A DNA stretch of 64,000 nucleotides from Sphingomonas profundi (GCF_009739515.1 NZ_CP046535.1:1054001-1118000), one strand, 5' to 3'. Numbered from the stretch's first letter, positions 46,332 to 57,262 are shown. The notes: a model not told the origin generated them from the sequence alone. Program-made: numbers and translations.

Positions 46332-47429
46332 ATGGGCGCAGTGGAGATCCGATCGGGCAGCGGCCACGTGCTCGTCGGCCCGCCCGGCCTGTTCCCCGGC
46401 GTGCTGCGCGCCCACCGCAGGCGCTATGCCGCGATGCAGGCGCTGTTCGCCGATCCCCGCGCTGTCACGAAGCTGCGCTGGTACTGGCCCCGGCTGGGCC
46501 TGGGCGGGGAGCCGCGCGTCGCCTCCGACACCGAACTGCGGCACGCGTTCGAGCAGGCGCTCGCCCACAACCGGCTCGTCGCGCTCTATGTGCCGCACGC
46601 GGCGACGGCGGCGCTGCCGGCGACGCTGACGACGGCGCGGGTGGCGCCGCGTCCGCCGGGCGCGGGCGCGCGCGGGCCGGTTTCCGGCTGGAGCCGGGCC
46701 GAGCGGATCGAGGAGGCGCTGCGCCGCTCCGCCGCGCATGTCGGGCCGGAGCTGCGGGCGCTGCTGGACCAGCTGCTCTCGGCGCGGACGGTGGCGCTGA
46801 TGGTCGCCTTCTGCGTGGCCATCGTGCTGGCGCAGCTGGGCGGCGTATCGGCGGCGGCGATCGATGCCGCGCTGCTGGCGATCGCCTATGCGTGTGCCGG
46901 CTTCGCGGGCATCCAGGCGGTGTACGAGTTCATCGCCGCCGCGGTCGCCGCGGCCGAAGCGCGCGACGAGGCCGCGCTGGACGCGGCGGCGAAGCGCTTC
47001 GCCCATGCCTTCGTGAAGCTGGGTGAGGCCTTTCTCGCCTGGCTGCTCGCCCGCCTGCAGGCGAAGAAGATCGGCGGGCAGCGGACGGCGGATGGCGGCG
47101 GCTCCGGTGGACCGAGCGCGGCGGGCGAACGTCCGGCGAATGCGATGGTCGGCCGCCGCTCTCCCGGGCTGGAGAACAGCAGCCGCCAGCTGAAATTTCC
47201 CGAAGGCGTGCCGCGCAACGCGCGCGGTTATGTGAACGGCCGCGAGTTCAGCGGGCACGCGTTCGATCGGATGCAGGAGCGGGGATTGGTGCCGAGCGCA
47301 ATAGAGGACGCCATCCGGCATGGCGTTCCGACGCCGTCAGGCCCGAACGCCACGGTCTATCACAGCGCCGCAAATGGCGTGACGGCGATCGTCGACAATG
47401 TCACCGGCCGGGTCATCACGGTCTATTAG
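46332..47429 (+). CDS. Polymorphic-toxin-like protein with DUF4258-like C-terminus
   Basis: A 365-residue protein of modular toxin type. The N-terminal part (1-120) is unrecognised. Residues about 150-205 form two hydrophobic helices (TVALMVAFCVAIVLAQ; LLAIAYACAGFAGIQAVYEFIAAA) like pre-toxin membrane domains. A Gly/Ser-rich linker (about 250-285) leads to the last 65 residues, with HAFDRMQERGLVPSAIEDAIRHG and a final VTAIVDNVTGRVITVY, the DUF4258/RelE-like RNase pattern. The AGGAG at 46315-46319 touches the ATG at 46320, so the start is more likely 46332 (ATG) or 46329 (GTG). A small candidate immunity gene follows. Secretion route unknown. Confidence 0.75.
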   Translation: MGAVEIRSGSGHVLVGPPGLFPGVLRAHRRRYAAMQALFADPRAVTKLRWYWPRLGLGGEPRVASDTELRHAFEQALAHNRLVALYVPHAATAALPATLTTARVAPRPPGAGARGPVSGWSRAERIEEALRRSAAHVGPELRALLDQLLSARTVALMVAFCVAIVLAQLGGVSAAAIDAALLAIAYACAGFAGIQAVYEFIAAAVAAAEARDEAALDAAAKRFAHAFVKLGEAFLAWLLARLQAKKIGGQRTADGGGSGGPSAAGERPANAMVGRRSPGLENSSRQLKFPEGVPRNARGYVNGREFSGHAFDRMQERGLVPSAIEDAIRHGVPTPSGPNATVYHSAANGVTAIVDNVTGRVITVY

Positions 47430-47438
47430 GAGCAGCGT

Positions 47439-47720
47439 ATGTCGCTCGATCGCCTTCGCCAGCTGTGCGCCGAACACTGGAACCCGATCGGCGTGCCGAT
47501 GGCGGGATCGCCGGAGGCTGCCGGCCTGCCGTTTCCGCCGCTGCCCAGCGACGAATATGACACCTATCTGCGGCGTGTAGAGCAGATGCTGGACGTGAAC
47601 TATTCGGCCGAGGAGATCAGCCGCTATCTGGCTAAGGTCGAGAGCGAGTATCTGGGCCTCAGCGCGCCGTGCGGCGATCGGGATGCCTTCGTCGCCGCCG
47701 CCATGGCGAACGGCGGATAA
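47439..47720 (+). CDS. Candidate immunity protein for the upstream toxin
   Basis: A 93-residue acidic protein of the small-immunity type: LCAEHWNPIGVPMAG, then DEYDTYLRRVEQMLDVNYSAEEISRYLAKVESEYLGL. This pattern (W-x-PIGV .. DEYD-Y .. EEI--YL--E---GL) is common in proteins paired with toxins. It starts 9 bp after the toxin stop with AGGAGC as ribosome-binding site, so the two are co-translated. Function is inferred from position and pattern. Confidence 0.75.
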   Translation: MSLDRLRQLCAEHWNPIGVPMAGSPEAAGLPFPPLPSDEYDTYLRRVEQMLDVNYSAEEISRYLAKVESEYLGLSAPCGDRDAFVAAAMANGG

Positions 47721-47721
47721 T

Positions 47722-48174
47722 CTACTCCGCCGGCGCCGCATCCCCCGCGCCGATGGTCTTCGCCTCGGCCGCCGTCACCTTGCCGCTGGCGAAGCGGAAG
47801 CGCAGCGGCAGGGCGGCGCCGGGCTTCAGCGCCGGATCGACGCCGAACAGCATCGCATGCTTGCCGCCCGGCTGGAACAGCGCCGATCCGCCGACCGGCA
47901 CGTCCACGCCGGCGAGCGGCCGCATCCCGCTCATGCCGTGCATGCCGCCGCCCATGCTCTCGTGCAGCTCGATGCGCTGCACCCTGGCGCTCTCGATCGC
48001 GACCAGCCGCTCCGGCGCGGCGGCGCCGGTGAGGGTGAAGTAGAGTGCGGCCGGCCGGCCCGGCACCGGCGAGAGGCGAGCCCAGGCATATTTCACCGCC
48101 ACGACATCCGGCGCGGCCGGCTGGCAGGCGGCCGCGCCAAGGCACAGCAGGGCGGCGAGGATCGGCAGGCGCAT
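47722..48174 (-). CDS. Periplasmic copper chaperone PCuAC family
   Basis: Copper(I) chaperone for cytochrome oxidase assembly. The 150-residue precursor has a lipoprotein-type signal ([17 protein letters not shown], Cys17). The metal motif H(M)x10Mx21HxM is visible: [17 protein letters not shown], then [18 protein letters not shown]. The ATG at 48174 lies 52 bp upstream, on the other strand, of the dnaK heat-shock promoter. Its stop is 1 bp from the immunity gene (convergent). Confidence 0.92.
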   Translation of the reverse strand: MRLPILAALLCLGAAACQPAAPDVVAVKYAWARLSPVPGRPAALYFTLTGAAAPERLVAIESARVQRIELHESMGGGMHGMSGMRPLAGVDVPVGGSALFQPGGKHAMLFGVDPALKPGAALPLRFRFASGKVTAAEAKTIGAGDAAPAE

Positions 48175-48225
48175 CGGCGGTGTTCCATTGCGGAAAAGTG
48201 GCGCTGCCATAAGCCGCCGCCGTGT

Positions 48226-48253
48226 CTTGCGGCAAGCGAAAGCACCCCTATAT
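48226..48253 (+). promoter_or_regulatory. RpoH-type heat-shock promoter of dnaK
   Basis: CTTG (48226-48229), 17 bp, CCTATAT (48247-48253). This matches the alphaproteobacterial RpoH consensus CTTG-N17/18-CYTATNT, about 90 bp before the dnaK start. Confidence 0.72.
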
Positions 48254-48343
48254 CGCCCCCGTAACCGTCGCTTCGGCACCTTCGCTTCTCTGGCAAGGGG
48301 GGTGGCCGGCGGCATTGGACTTGGGGGATCGAGAGGTCAAATC

Positions 48344-50251
<1,908 letters not shown>

Positions 50252-50260
50252 AGGCTTGAA

Positions 50261-50366
50261 GCCCTCTCTCGTTTTCGGGAGAGGGCTGGGAGAGGGCGCG
50301 TCTCGTTCCCTCTCCCCCCATCGCTTGGCGACGGGCCCCTCCCTCTCCCGTGAAGGGAGAGGGGTA
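50261..50366. repeat. Family C palindromic element between dnaK and dnaJ
   Basis: Three paired modules: AGCCCTCTCTCG/CGGGAGAGGGCT at the left, CCCTCTCCC in the middle, and CCCCTCCCTCTCCCGTGAAGGGAGAGGGG at the right. The composition (end hairpins of C/T and G/A blocks) mirrors family B. It fills the dnaK-dnaJ spacer and may act as an RNA-stabilising or attenuating structure. Confidence 0.82.
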
Positions 50367-50379
50367 ATGGGATGGAAAG

Positions 50380-51504
50380 ATGGCTGACACCGAATATTAC
50401 GAGCTGCTCGAAGTCGAGCGCACGGCGGACGACAAGACGATCAAGTCGTCCTATCGCCGTCTCGCGATGATCTGCCACCCGGATCGCAATCCGGGCTGCA
50501 AGGACAGCGAGGCGAAGTTCAAGGCGATCAGCGAGGCCTATGACTGCCTGAAGGATCCGCAGAAGCGCGCGGCCTATGATCGCTTCGGCAAGGCCGCCTT
50601 CCAGAATGGCGGCATGGGTGGTGGACGCGGCGGCCCGCAGGACATGGGCGGCTTCTCCGACATATTCGAGAATATCTTCGGCGAGTTCATGGGCGGCCAG
50701 CGGGGCGGCCGGGCAGGGCCGGCGCGCGGTGCCGACCTGCGCTACGACATGGAGATCACGCTGGAGGACGCCTTCCACGGCAAGGCGACGCAGATCACCG
50801 TCGACGTCGCGGCGCCGTGCGACACGTGCGACGGCACCGGATCGCGCGGCGGCACCGGCGCCAAGACCTGCAAGACGTGCGCCGGCCACGGCAAGGTGCG
50901 GGCGCAGCAGGGCTTCTTCGTCGTCGAGCGGACGTGCCCGACGTGCCACGGCGCGGGGCAGATGATCGTCGATCCGTGCCAGGCCTGCCACGGCGAGGGC
51001 CGGGTGGACAAGGCCAAGACGCTGTCGGTGAACATCCCCGCCGGCGTCGACGAGGGCACCCGCATCCGCCTGACCGGCGAGGGCGAGGCGGGTGCGCGCG
51101 GCGCGCCGGCCGGCGACCTCTACATCTTCATCCACGTGGTGCGGCACGCCCTGTTCGAGCGCGAGGGGACGACCCTGTTCGCGCGCTGCCCCGTCTCGTT
51201 CACCACGGCGGCGCTTGGCGGGATCATCGAGGTGCCGGGGCTGGACGGCCAGCGGCACGAGATCCGCATCCCGGCCGGCATCCAGTCCGGCAAGCAGCTG
51301 CGCCAGCGCGGGGCCGGCATGCCGGTGCTGAACACGCGCGGCGCCGGCGACATGGTGGTGCAGATCGACGTCGAGACGCCGACCCGCCTCTCGACCCGCC
51401 AGAAGGAGCTGCTGGAGGAGTTTCGCGCGACCGAGACGGGTGCCGAGTGCCCGCAATCGGAAGGCTTCTTCTCGCGCATCAAGGGCATGTTCGCGGCGGA
51501 TTGA
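50380..51504 (+). CDS. dnaJ: Chaperone DnaJ (Hsp40)
   Basis: Co-chaperone that stimulates DnaK ATPase. The 374-residue protein has a J-domain with HPD ([10 protein letters not shown]), a Gly/Phe-rich region ([21 protein letters not shown]), four zinc-binding CxxCxGxG-type repeats (about residues 147-210), and the C-terminal peptide-binding domain. A normal-length canonical DnaJ. It is last in the heat-shock cluster; a family A repeat and a strong terminator follow. Confidence 0.98.
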   Translation: MADTEYYELLEVERTADDKTIKSSYRRLAMICHPDRNPGCKDSEAKFKAISEAYDCLKDPQKRAAYDRFGKAAFQNGGMGGGRGGPQDMGGFSDIFENIFGEFMGGQRGGRAGPARGADLRYDMEITLEDAFHGKATQITVDVAAPCDTCDGTGSRGGTGAKTCKTCAGHGKVRAQQGFFVVERTCPTCHGAGQMIVDPCQACHGEGRVDKAKTLSVNIPAGVDEGTRIRLTGEGEAGARGAPAGDLYIFIHVVRHALFEREGTTLFARCPVSFTTAALGGIIEVPGLDGQRHEIRIPAGIQSGKQLRQRGAGMPVLNTRGAGDMVVQIDVETPTRLSTRQKELLEEFRATETGAECPQSEGFFSRIKGMFAAD

Positions 51505-51566
51505 AGCGGGCGCCTGGGGCGTATCGACATTGAGCGAACCAGTTGATTTGCTCGCATTTACCCACA

Positions 51567-51676
51567 CCGCTCATCCTGAGGAGCCATCGAGCCTGTCGAA
51601 ATGGCGACTCGAAGGACATGGACGGTCCTTCGAGACGGGTCTTCGCCTCCGCTCAGCCCCTCCTCAGGAGGAGCGG
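51567..51676. repeat. Family A palindromic element
   Basis: About 110 bp, nearly the same as the copy at 28012-28108: CGCTCATCCTGAGGAGCC..CCTGTCGAAATGGC..ACTCGAAGGACATGGACGGTCC..CTCAGCCCCTCCTCAGGAGGAGCGG. It lies between dnaJ and its terminator. Confidence 0.88.
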
Positions 51677-51727
51677 ACATGCAAAAAGCTGAATGTCGGT
51701 CCGGCCTAGCCTCGCCGCGACAATGAG

Positions 51728-51764
51728 AAAAGGCCCGCCGGCTTGTCTGCCGGCGGGCCTTTTT
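51728..51764. terminator. Strong bidirectional terminator
   Basis: A perfect 15-bp stem (51728-51742 with 51749-51763), 6-nt loop, A4 before and T5 after. It serves dnaJ on the plus strand and the 27-aa peptide gene on the minus strand (7 bp after its stop). Confidence 0.93.
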
Positions 51765-51770
51765 GCCCGC

Positions 51771-51854
51771 TTACAGTGCGAGCACCACGCCGACGGCAAG
51801 CGCCTGCGCGGCAACCGCCAGCAACAGGCTGGTGGCCGCTTCGAGAATGTTCAT
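51771..51854 (-). CDS. 27-aa hydrophobic membrane peptide
   Basis: Sequence MNILEAATSLLLAVAAQALA followed by VGVVLAL: a single membrane-spanning helix with an acidic N-terminal Glu and no charged tail. A GGAGAACC ribosome-binding site lies just upstream of the ATG (51854), the stop is TAA, and a strong terminator follows 7 bp later. These features together make it a real gene despite its size. It is similar in style to KdpF-like or other small regulatory membrane peptides, but I cannot name a family. Confidence 0.7.
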   Translation of the reverse strand: MNILEAATSLLLAVAAQALAVGVVLAL

Positions 51855-51999
51855 GTCGGTTCTCCGTCGGGGCCGCCCTTATCGGCTCGCCCCTGTTCCC
51901 CTGCATTGTGCAGTGCAGCAGAAATAGGCGGAGCAACGGTTCGTCGCAATTCGAAAACCGGCCGTCGCAGTTGCGGTATTTGCAACCGCGAAGTGGCGG

Positions 52000-53322
52000 T
52001 CAGTCGCCGAACACACGCGCGAAAATCGTGTCGACCTGCGCCAGATGGTAGCCGAGATCGAACCTCTCCTCGAGGTCTGCAGCGGAGAGTTTCGCGCTTA
52101 TCTCCGGATCGGCTTTCAGCAGCTCCAGCAGCGAGAGGGCGCCGTCCGACTCCCACACCTTCATCGCATTCTGCTGGACGAGGCGGTAGCTGTCCTCGCG
52201 GCTGATGCCGGCCTGCGTCAGCGCCAGCAGCACGCGCTGCGAGTGGACGAGCCCGCCCATGCGATCCAGGTTGCGCTGCATCCGCTCCGGATAGACGAGC
52301 AGCTTGTCGATCACGCCGGTCAGCCGGGCCAGCGCGAAATCGAGCGTGATCGTGGCGTCCGGCCCGATATACCGCTCGACGGAGGAGTGGCTGATGTCCC
52401 GCTCATGCCACAGCGCCACATTCTCCAGCGCCGGCGTGACGTAGCCGCGCACCATGCGGGCGAGGCCGGTGAGGTTCTCGGTCAGGACCGGGTTGCGCTT
52501 GTGCGGCATGGCCGACGAGCCCTTCTGCCCGGGCGAGAAATACTCCTCCGCCTCCAGCACCTCGGTGCGCTGGAGGTGGCGGACCTCCGTCGCCAGCCGC
52601 TCGATGGAGGAGGCGATCACACCCAGGGTGGCGAAATACATCGCATGGCGATCGCGCGGGATGACCTGGGTGGAGACGGGCTCCACCGTGAGCCCCATCT
52701 TTGCCGCGACATGCGCCTCCACCCGCGGATCGATATTGGCGAAGGTGCCGACCGCGCCGGAGATCGCGCAGGTGGCGATGTCGGCGCGGGCGGCGATCAG
52801 GCGGGTGCGATTGCGATCGAACTCGGCATAGGCCTGGGCCAGCTTCAGGCCGAACGTCACCGGCTCGGCATGGATGCCGTGGCTGCGGCCGATCGTGGGG
52901 GTCAGCTTGTGCTCATGGGCGCGCCGCTTCAGCACGGCGAGCAGCCGGTCGAGATCGGCGAGCAGCAGATCGGTCGCCTGCGCGAGCTGGACCGACAGGC
53001 AGGTGTCGAGCACGTCGGACGAGGTCATGCCCTGGTGCATGAAGCGGGCTTCCTCGCCCACATTCTCCGCCACCCAGGTGAGGAAGGCGATCACGTCATG
53101 CTTGGTGACGGCCTCGATCGCGTCGATCGCGGCCACGTCGATCGCGGGCTTCGTCTCCCACCAGCGCCACAGCGCCGCCGCCGCCTCCCTGGGCACCACG
53201 CCGAGATCGGCCAGCGCATCGGTGGCGTGCGCCTCGATCTCGAACCAGATGCGGAACTTCGTCTCGGGCGCCCAGATGGCGACCATCTCGGGTCGCGAGT
53301 AGCGCGGGATCATCGGCGACAT
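52000..53322 (-). CDS. purB: Adenylosuccinate lyase
   Basis: Purine biosynthesis and the purine-nucleotide cycle: splits SAICAR and adenylosuccinate, releasing fumarate. The 440-residue protein has the fumarase-superfamily signature GSSAMPHKRNP, TSSDVLDTCLSVQL, and the GRSHGIHAEPVTFG catalytic-His block. The length is typical of the bacterial short form. It is alone on the minus strand, convergent in no operon; the plus-strand DUF484 gene is divergent. Confidence 0.97.
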   Translation of the reverse strand: MSPMIPRYSRPEMVAIWAPETKFRIWFEIEAHATDALADLGVVPREAAAALWRWWETKPAIDVAAIDAIEAVTKHDVIAFLTWVAENVGEEARFMHQGMTSSDVLDTCLSVQLAQATDLLLADLDRLLAVLKRRAHEHKLTPTIGRSHGIHAEPVTFGLKLAQAYAEFDRNRTRLIAARADIATCAISGAVGTFANIDPRVEAHVAAKMGLTVEPVSTQVIPRDRHAMYFATLGVIASSIERLATEVRHLQRTEVLEAEEYFSPGQKGSSAMPHKRNPVLTENLTGLARMVRGYVTPALENVALWHERDISHSSVERYIGPDATITLDFALARLTGVIDKLLVYPERMQRNLDRMGGLVHSQRVLLALTQAGISREDSYRLVQQNAMKVWESDGALSLLELLKADPEISAKLSAADLEERFDLGYHLAQVDTIFARVFGD

Positions 53323-53464
53323 CCTGTCAGGAACGGAGAGGGAGCCGGCGGGTAGCAGAGCCGGGCGGGCGCTTCAATCGAACCGCACTGTCGACGCTGG
53401 GCGGACGGACGGCATGGTTAAGCCCGCCATTTCCTTTTAACCGATCGCGCGTAGGATCGCGCGG

Positions 53465-54031
53465 ATGGGCCAGCTGATCGACTTCGAGACTTCGGGCGTC
53501 GCATCGCTGCGGCGGCGCGTGGCCGAGGTGGAGGAGGCCAATCAGGATCTGATCGCCTTTGCGCGCGGCCATTCCGGCGCGGTCTCCGCCATCCACGAGG
53601 CGGCGCTGGCGGCGGTGGACGCGGACGGGCTGGATCATCTGGTCCACGTCGTCACGCAGGCATGGCCGTACACGCTGGGCCTGGACGCCGTGGCGCTCGC
53701 CTTGTTCACCGACGATCAGGCCGTGCGCGCCGACATGACCGGGCTGCACCAGGTGGAGCGACGCATCGTCGAGCGGGCGATGGAAGGCGTCGGCACGGTG
53801 GTGCTGCGCGGGGTTGAGCGGGGCCATCCGCTGTTCGGCCCGGCATCCGATCTGATCCGGGCGGAGGCGCTGATCCGGCTGGACGGGCCGCCGCCGCTGC
53901 AGGTGGGCGTGCTGATGCTGGGCCAGCGCCGTCCGCAGGGTTTCGAGACGCGGCACGGTTCCGAACTGCTCGTCTTCCTCGGGCGCGTGGTATCGCGCAT
54001 GATGGCGCGATGGCTGCCGCACCCCCGCTGA
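53465..54031 (+). CDS. DUF484 family protein
   Basis: A 188-residue GAF-like-fold protein of the DUF484 family, which is regularly found directly before xerC. It has the N-terminal coil RRRVAEVEEANQDLIAFARGHSGA, then the GAF-type core (LDAVALALFTDD, HPLFGPASDLIRAEALIRL, VGVLMLGQRR). Function unknown. It overlaps xerC by 22 bp, so the two are co-translated. Confidence 0.9.
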   Translation: MGQLIDFETSGVASLRRRVAEVEEANQDLIAFARGHSGAVSAIHEAALAAVDADGLDHLVHVVTQAWPYTLGLDAVALALFTDDQAVRADMTGLHQVERRIVERAMEGVGTVVLRGVERGHPLFGPASDLIRAEALIRLDGPPPLQVGVLMLGQRRPQGFETRHGSELLVFLGRVVSRMMARWLPHPR

Positions 54032-54924
54032 CCCTAGACGACCATCCCGCCCGCGCGCTGGCGGCGGCGTGGGGCGAGCATCTGCGGCAGGACCGACGCC
54101 GATCCGATCATACCGTGCGGGCCTATGTGGCGACGGCGCACCGGCTGGTGGCGTTCCTGGGCGGGCATCGCGGAGCGGCGGTGGATGCGGCGCTGCTGGC
54201 GACGCTCGATCAGGCGGACCTGCGCGCCTTTCTGGCGGCCCGGCGGGACACGATCGGCAATGCCTCGGCCGCGCGGGAGCTGTCCGCCGTGCGCGGCTTC
54301 CTGGCCTTTGCCGGCACGGCCGCGCCCAAGCTGCGCGGCCCGCGCGTGAAGAAGGGCGTGCCGCGCCCGGTCTCCCCCGCCGATGCGATCGCCCTGGCCG
54401 AGGACGCCGCCGATGCGGCCGGCGCGCCGTGGATCGCCGCGCGCGATCTGGCGGTGCTGCTGCTGCTCTACGGCGCCGGGCTGCGCGTGGGGGAGGCGGT
54501 GGGCCTTACGGCGGCGGTGCTGCCGCTCGGCGCCACCATCCGCGTCACCGGCAAGCGCGCCAAGACGCGGGTGGTGCCGCTGCTGCCCAAGGTGCGCGTG
54601 GCGATCGAGGCATATCTGGCGCTGTGCCCCTATCCTGCAGCGCCGGACGCGGCGTTGTTCCGGGGGGCGAAGGGCGGGCCGCTCTCGGCCGATCTGGTGC
54701 GCAAGGCGGTGCGCGGCGCGCGCGGCCGGCTGGGGCTAAGCGAGCGGACGACGCCGCACGCGCTGCGCCACAGCTTCGCCACCCACCTGCTTGGGCGCGG
54801 CGCCGACCTGCGATCGCTGCAGGAACTGCTGGGCCATGCCAGCCTCTCCTCGACGCAGATCTACACGGCGGTGGATGCGGCGCACCTGCTGGACGTGTAC
54901 CGCAACGCCCACCCCCGCGCCTGA
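54010..54924 (+). CDS. xerC: Tyrosine recombinase XerC
   Basis: Resolves chromosome dimers at dif together with XerD. The 304-residue protein has the N-terminal SAM-like core-binding domain (HTVRAYVATAHRLVAFL) and catalytic residues in order: Arg (GAGLRVGEAVGL), Lys (GKRAKTRVVPL), H-x-x-R (PHALRHSFATHLL), His and Tyr (LGHASLSSTQIYTAV). The position after DUF484 marks it as the housekeeping recombinase rather than a phage integrase. Confidence 0.93.
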   Translation: MAAAPPLTLDDHPARALAAAWGEHLRQDRRRSDHTVRAYVATAHRLVAFLGGHRGAAVDAALLATLDQADLRAFLAARRDTIGNASAARELSAVRGFLAFAGTAAPKLRGPRVKKGVPRPVSPADAIALAEDAADAAGAPWIAARDLAVLLLLYGAGLRVGEAVGLTAAVLPLGATIRVTGKRAKTRVVPLLPKVRVAIEAYLALCPYPAAPDAALFRGAKGGPLSADLVRKAVRGARGRLGLSERTTPHALRHSFATHLLGRGADLRSLQELLGHASLSSTQIYTAVDAAHLLDVYRNAHPRA

Positions 54925-55002
54925 CGCGCGGAGCCGCTTCGCCAGCCCGGGCGTTCACCCGCCGGTACGCGCGATCCCCGCGCCTCGGCCAAGGAGCAGA
55001 TC

Positions 55003-55422
55003 ATGAGGCACATCCTGTTCGGCGCGGCGCTGGCCGCGGGCATCATGCTGGCGCCGGCGGCCGCCGTGGCGCAGCAGGCGGGCGCGCAGTCCGGCGGAGG
55101 TCTCGGCGGGCTGATGGGCGGGAGTGGCGGTCTGCTCGGCGGCGTGCTGCCCGACGTCGGCGGATCGACTATGAGCAACGCCACCGGCCTGCTGAGCTAT
55201 TGCGTGAAGAACAATCTGCTGGGGGCCACCACCAACGCGAAGTCGGCGCTGGGCAAGCTGATGGGGCAGCAGGGCGTCACCGCCTCCGACGAGTTCGCCC
55301 AGGGGCAGAGCGGCGAGCTGGTGACGGAGAACGGGACCGGCCTGTCGCTGGACTCGATGAAGGGCAAGGTGAAGTCGAAGGTGTGCGGCATGGTGCTGCA
55401 ACACGCCCGCTCGTTCCTGTAG
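55003..55422 (+). CDS. DUF2501 (YjjA-like) secreted protein
   Basis: A 139-residue protein with a signal peptide (MRHILFGAALAAGIMLAPAAAVA) and a Gly-rich segment. The DUF2501 core follows: NATGLLSYCVKNNLL, then GLSLDSMKGKVKSKVCGMVLQHARSFL with two conserved cysteines. AAGGAG at 54991-54996 precedes the ATG. Function unknown. Confidence 0.9.
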   Translation: MRHILFGAALAAGIMLAPAAAVAQQAGAQSGGGLGGLMGGSGGLLGGVLPDVGGSTMSNATGLLSYCVKNNLLGATTNAKSALGKLMGQQGVTASDEFAQGQSGELVTENGTGLSLDSMKGKVKSKVCGMVLQHARSFL

Positions 55423-55515
55423 ACGGCGGGCGCTCGACTTTCACCTGTGCCGAGAGCCTGACCTACCCGCGCACCGTGGTCGCTTCGGCTGCGCTGGAGC
55501 GACGGGGATCTGCCC

Positions 55516-56565
55516 TCAGGCCGCCTGCTCGGCGGCGATCATCTTCTCCACCAGCCGGCGCACGTGGAGAGCGGGCGTGTCGGCGGCGACCGAGATTTCC
55601 GGAGCCAGGCGGCTCTCGTCGCTCAGGTGGCGCTCGATCGCGCCGAGCGCGACGACGTCCTGCATGCGCACCTCGATGTCCATCCGGTGCAGCTCCTCGC
55701 TGAACGCGGTGTCGCCGGTGCGGAAGTCGCGAGTGGTGGTGGAGAAATAATGAGTCGAGCGGGGCGTTTCCGGCGTGATCGCGTGGACGGCGAACATCGT
55801 GCCGAGATAGCGGCCATTGCACGCCTCGCCCGGCGTCTCGCCGACGATCGGCCCGCTATAGGTGACGCCGGGCGACTTGAAGACGGAGCGCAGCTCCTGA
55901 TCCACGCGCGGCGCGGCATCGGGGAAGCACCAGGCGTTGAAGCCGGAGAGTGGCGTATCGTGCGAGATGCGGGCGGAGCGCATGCCGCCACCCTCGAACA
56001 TCGTCTGCACCGGCGTCTCGGTCCACGCCGCATCCTCCACATAGGCGCCGTGCAGGTAGCTGATGTGGCTGAGATCCTGGAGGTTCTCGATCAGCAGCTG
56101 GTAGCGCGCGGGCACGGCATAATGTTCGGCCGGCGTCGCCTCCCAGCCGTCGCGCAGGCCCATCTCGCCATGGTCGGGTATCAGCGCGGGATCGGCGGCG
56201 GCGGGGTCGCCGGTCCAGATCCACACCCAGTTCCACCGTTCGACGACGGGATAGGTGCGCACCCGCATCCGGCTGCCCGGGGATGCCTGCGAGGGGACGC
56301 GCAGGCAGGAGCCGTCGGGGCCGAAGGTGATGCCGTGATAGGCGCACTGCACGGCATCGCCCACCCGCCGCCCCATGGCCAGCGGCAGCCGCCGGTGCGG
56401 GCAGAGGCCGGCCATCGCCACCGGATCGCCGGCTTCCGTGCGGTAGAGCAGGACGGGCTCGTCCAGGATGCGCCGCTCGATCATCCCGGCGTCGATCTCC
56501 GCGGAGAGAGCGGCGACATACCAAGTATCGCGAACGAAGACGTGGCCGGGCTTGAACGGATACAT
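55516..56565 (-). CDS. Rieske aromatic ring-hydroxylating oxygenase, VanA-like
   Basis: A 349-residue oxygenase component. The Rieske [2Fe-2S] ligands are CPHRRLPLAMG and CAYHG (C-x-H..C-x2-H). The catalytic domain has the bridging region LLIENLQDLSHISYLHGAYV (Asp and His ligands of the mononuclear iron). It resembles vanillate O-demethylase oxygenase (O-demethylation of aromatic acids), but no reductase gene is nearby, so the substrate is open. AAGGAGG precedes the ATG at 56565. Confidence 0.9.
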   Translation of the reverse strand: MYPFKPGHVFVRDTWYVAALSAEIDAGMIERRILDEPVLLYRTEAGDPVAMAGLCPHRRLPLAMGRRVGDAVQCAYHGITFGPDGSCLRVPSQASPGSRMRVRTYPVVERWNWVWIWTGDPAAADPALIPDHGEMGLRDGWEATPAEHYAVPARYQLLIENLQDLSHISYLHGAYVEDAAWTETPVQTMFEGGGMRSARISHDTPLSGFNAWCFPDAAPRVDQELRSVFKSPGVTYSGPIVGETPGEACNGRYLGTMFAVHAITPETPRSTHYFSTTTRDFRTGDTAFSEELHRMDIEVRMQDVVALGAIERHLSDESRLAPEISVAADTPALHVRRLVEKMIAAEQAA

Positions 56566-56659
56566 GGCGCCCCTCCTTGCTGAGCCGGGGCAGCTTCGGC
56601 GGCTCCGCGCCCGCCGCCAAGCTGCGCATTGGATCAGGTGGTGGGCCGGCGGCGGAGCT

Positions 56660-57262
56660 TCAGCCCTGTCGCGGCTTCCACGTGGCGACGCGGAACAGAT
56701 ACCAGGCCAGCAGCACCAGCATGATGCCGGTGGAGAGCGGGCCGAGCCAAGCATCCACATCGCGCCAGTTCCGCCCCAGCAGATAGCCGGCGGAGGCGAG
56801 CGCGCCCGTCCACCCGGTGGTGCCGAGGGTCGACCACAGCACGAACGGCACCGGCCTCATCCCGAACAGGCCGGCCGGCACCGACACCAGCGATCGGATC
56901 GTCGGCATCATCCGGCCCAGGCAGACGAACCACTTCTCCCATCGATCGAAGAAGTCGTCGGCGCGCTGCACCTCCCGCCAGTCGAGCGTCAGCAGGCGGC
57001 CGAACCGCTCCACCAGCGGGCGGAAGCGATCGATGCCGAGCCAGCGGGCGGCGACGTACCAGAGGATGTTGCCCAGCATCGCGCCGGCCGTGCCGGCGGC
57101 GATCACGCCCGCCAGGCTCATGGTGCCGCGCTGCGCCTGCAGGCCGGAGAGCGGCATGATGACCTCCGACGGGATCGGCGGGAACACCGTTTCCAGGAAC
57201 ATCAGCAGGGCGACGCCGAGATAGCCCGACTGCTCGATCCACTGACGGACGATGTCAGCCAC
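56660..57262 (-). CDS. DedA family membrane protein
   Basis: A 200-residue DedA/SNARE-associated protein; members move lipid carriers and support proton-motive force. It has the amphipathic re-entrant motifs YLGVALLMFLETVFPPIPSEVIMPLSG and FFDRWEKWFVCLGRMMPTIRSLVSVPAGL (the conserved F..R..P..R..VS..AG pattern), with several transmembrane helices. It starts 8 bp inside the end of gshB, so they are co-translated. Confidence 0.95.
   Translation of the reverse strand: MADIVRQWIEQSGYLGVALLMFLETVFPPIPSEVIMPLSGLQAQRGTMSLAGVIAAGTAGAMLGNILWYVAARWLGIDRFRPLVERFGRLLTLDWREVQRADDFFDRWEKWFVCLGRMMPTIRSLVSVPAGLFGMRPVPFVLWSTLGTTGWTGALASAGYLLGRNWRDVDAWLGPLSTGIMLVLLAWYLFRVATWKPRQG

Noticed and set aside
54010..54924. 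Tyrosine recombinase as a sign of a prophage or integrative element
   Set aside because: It follows DUF484 directly, the standard xerC context, and no phage genes or direct repeats at the tRNA genes were seen.
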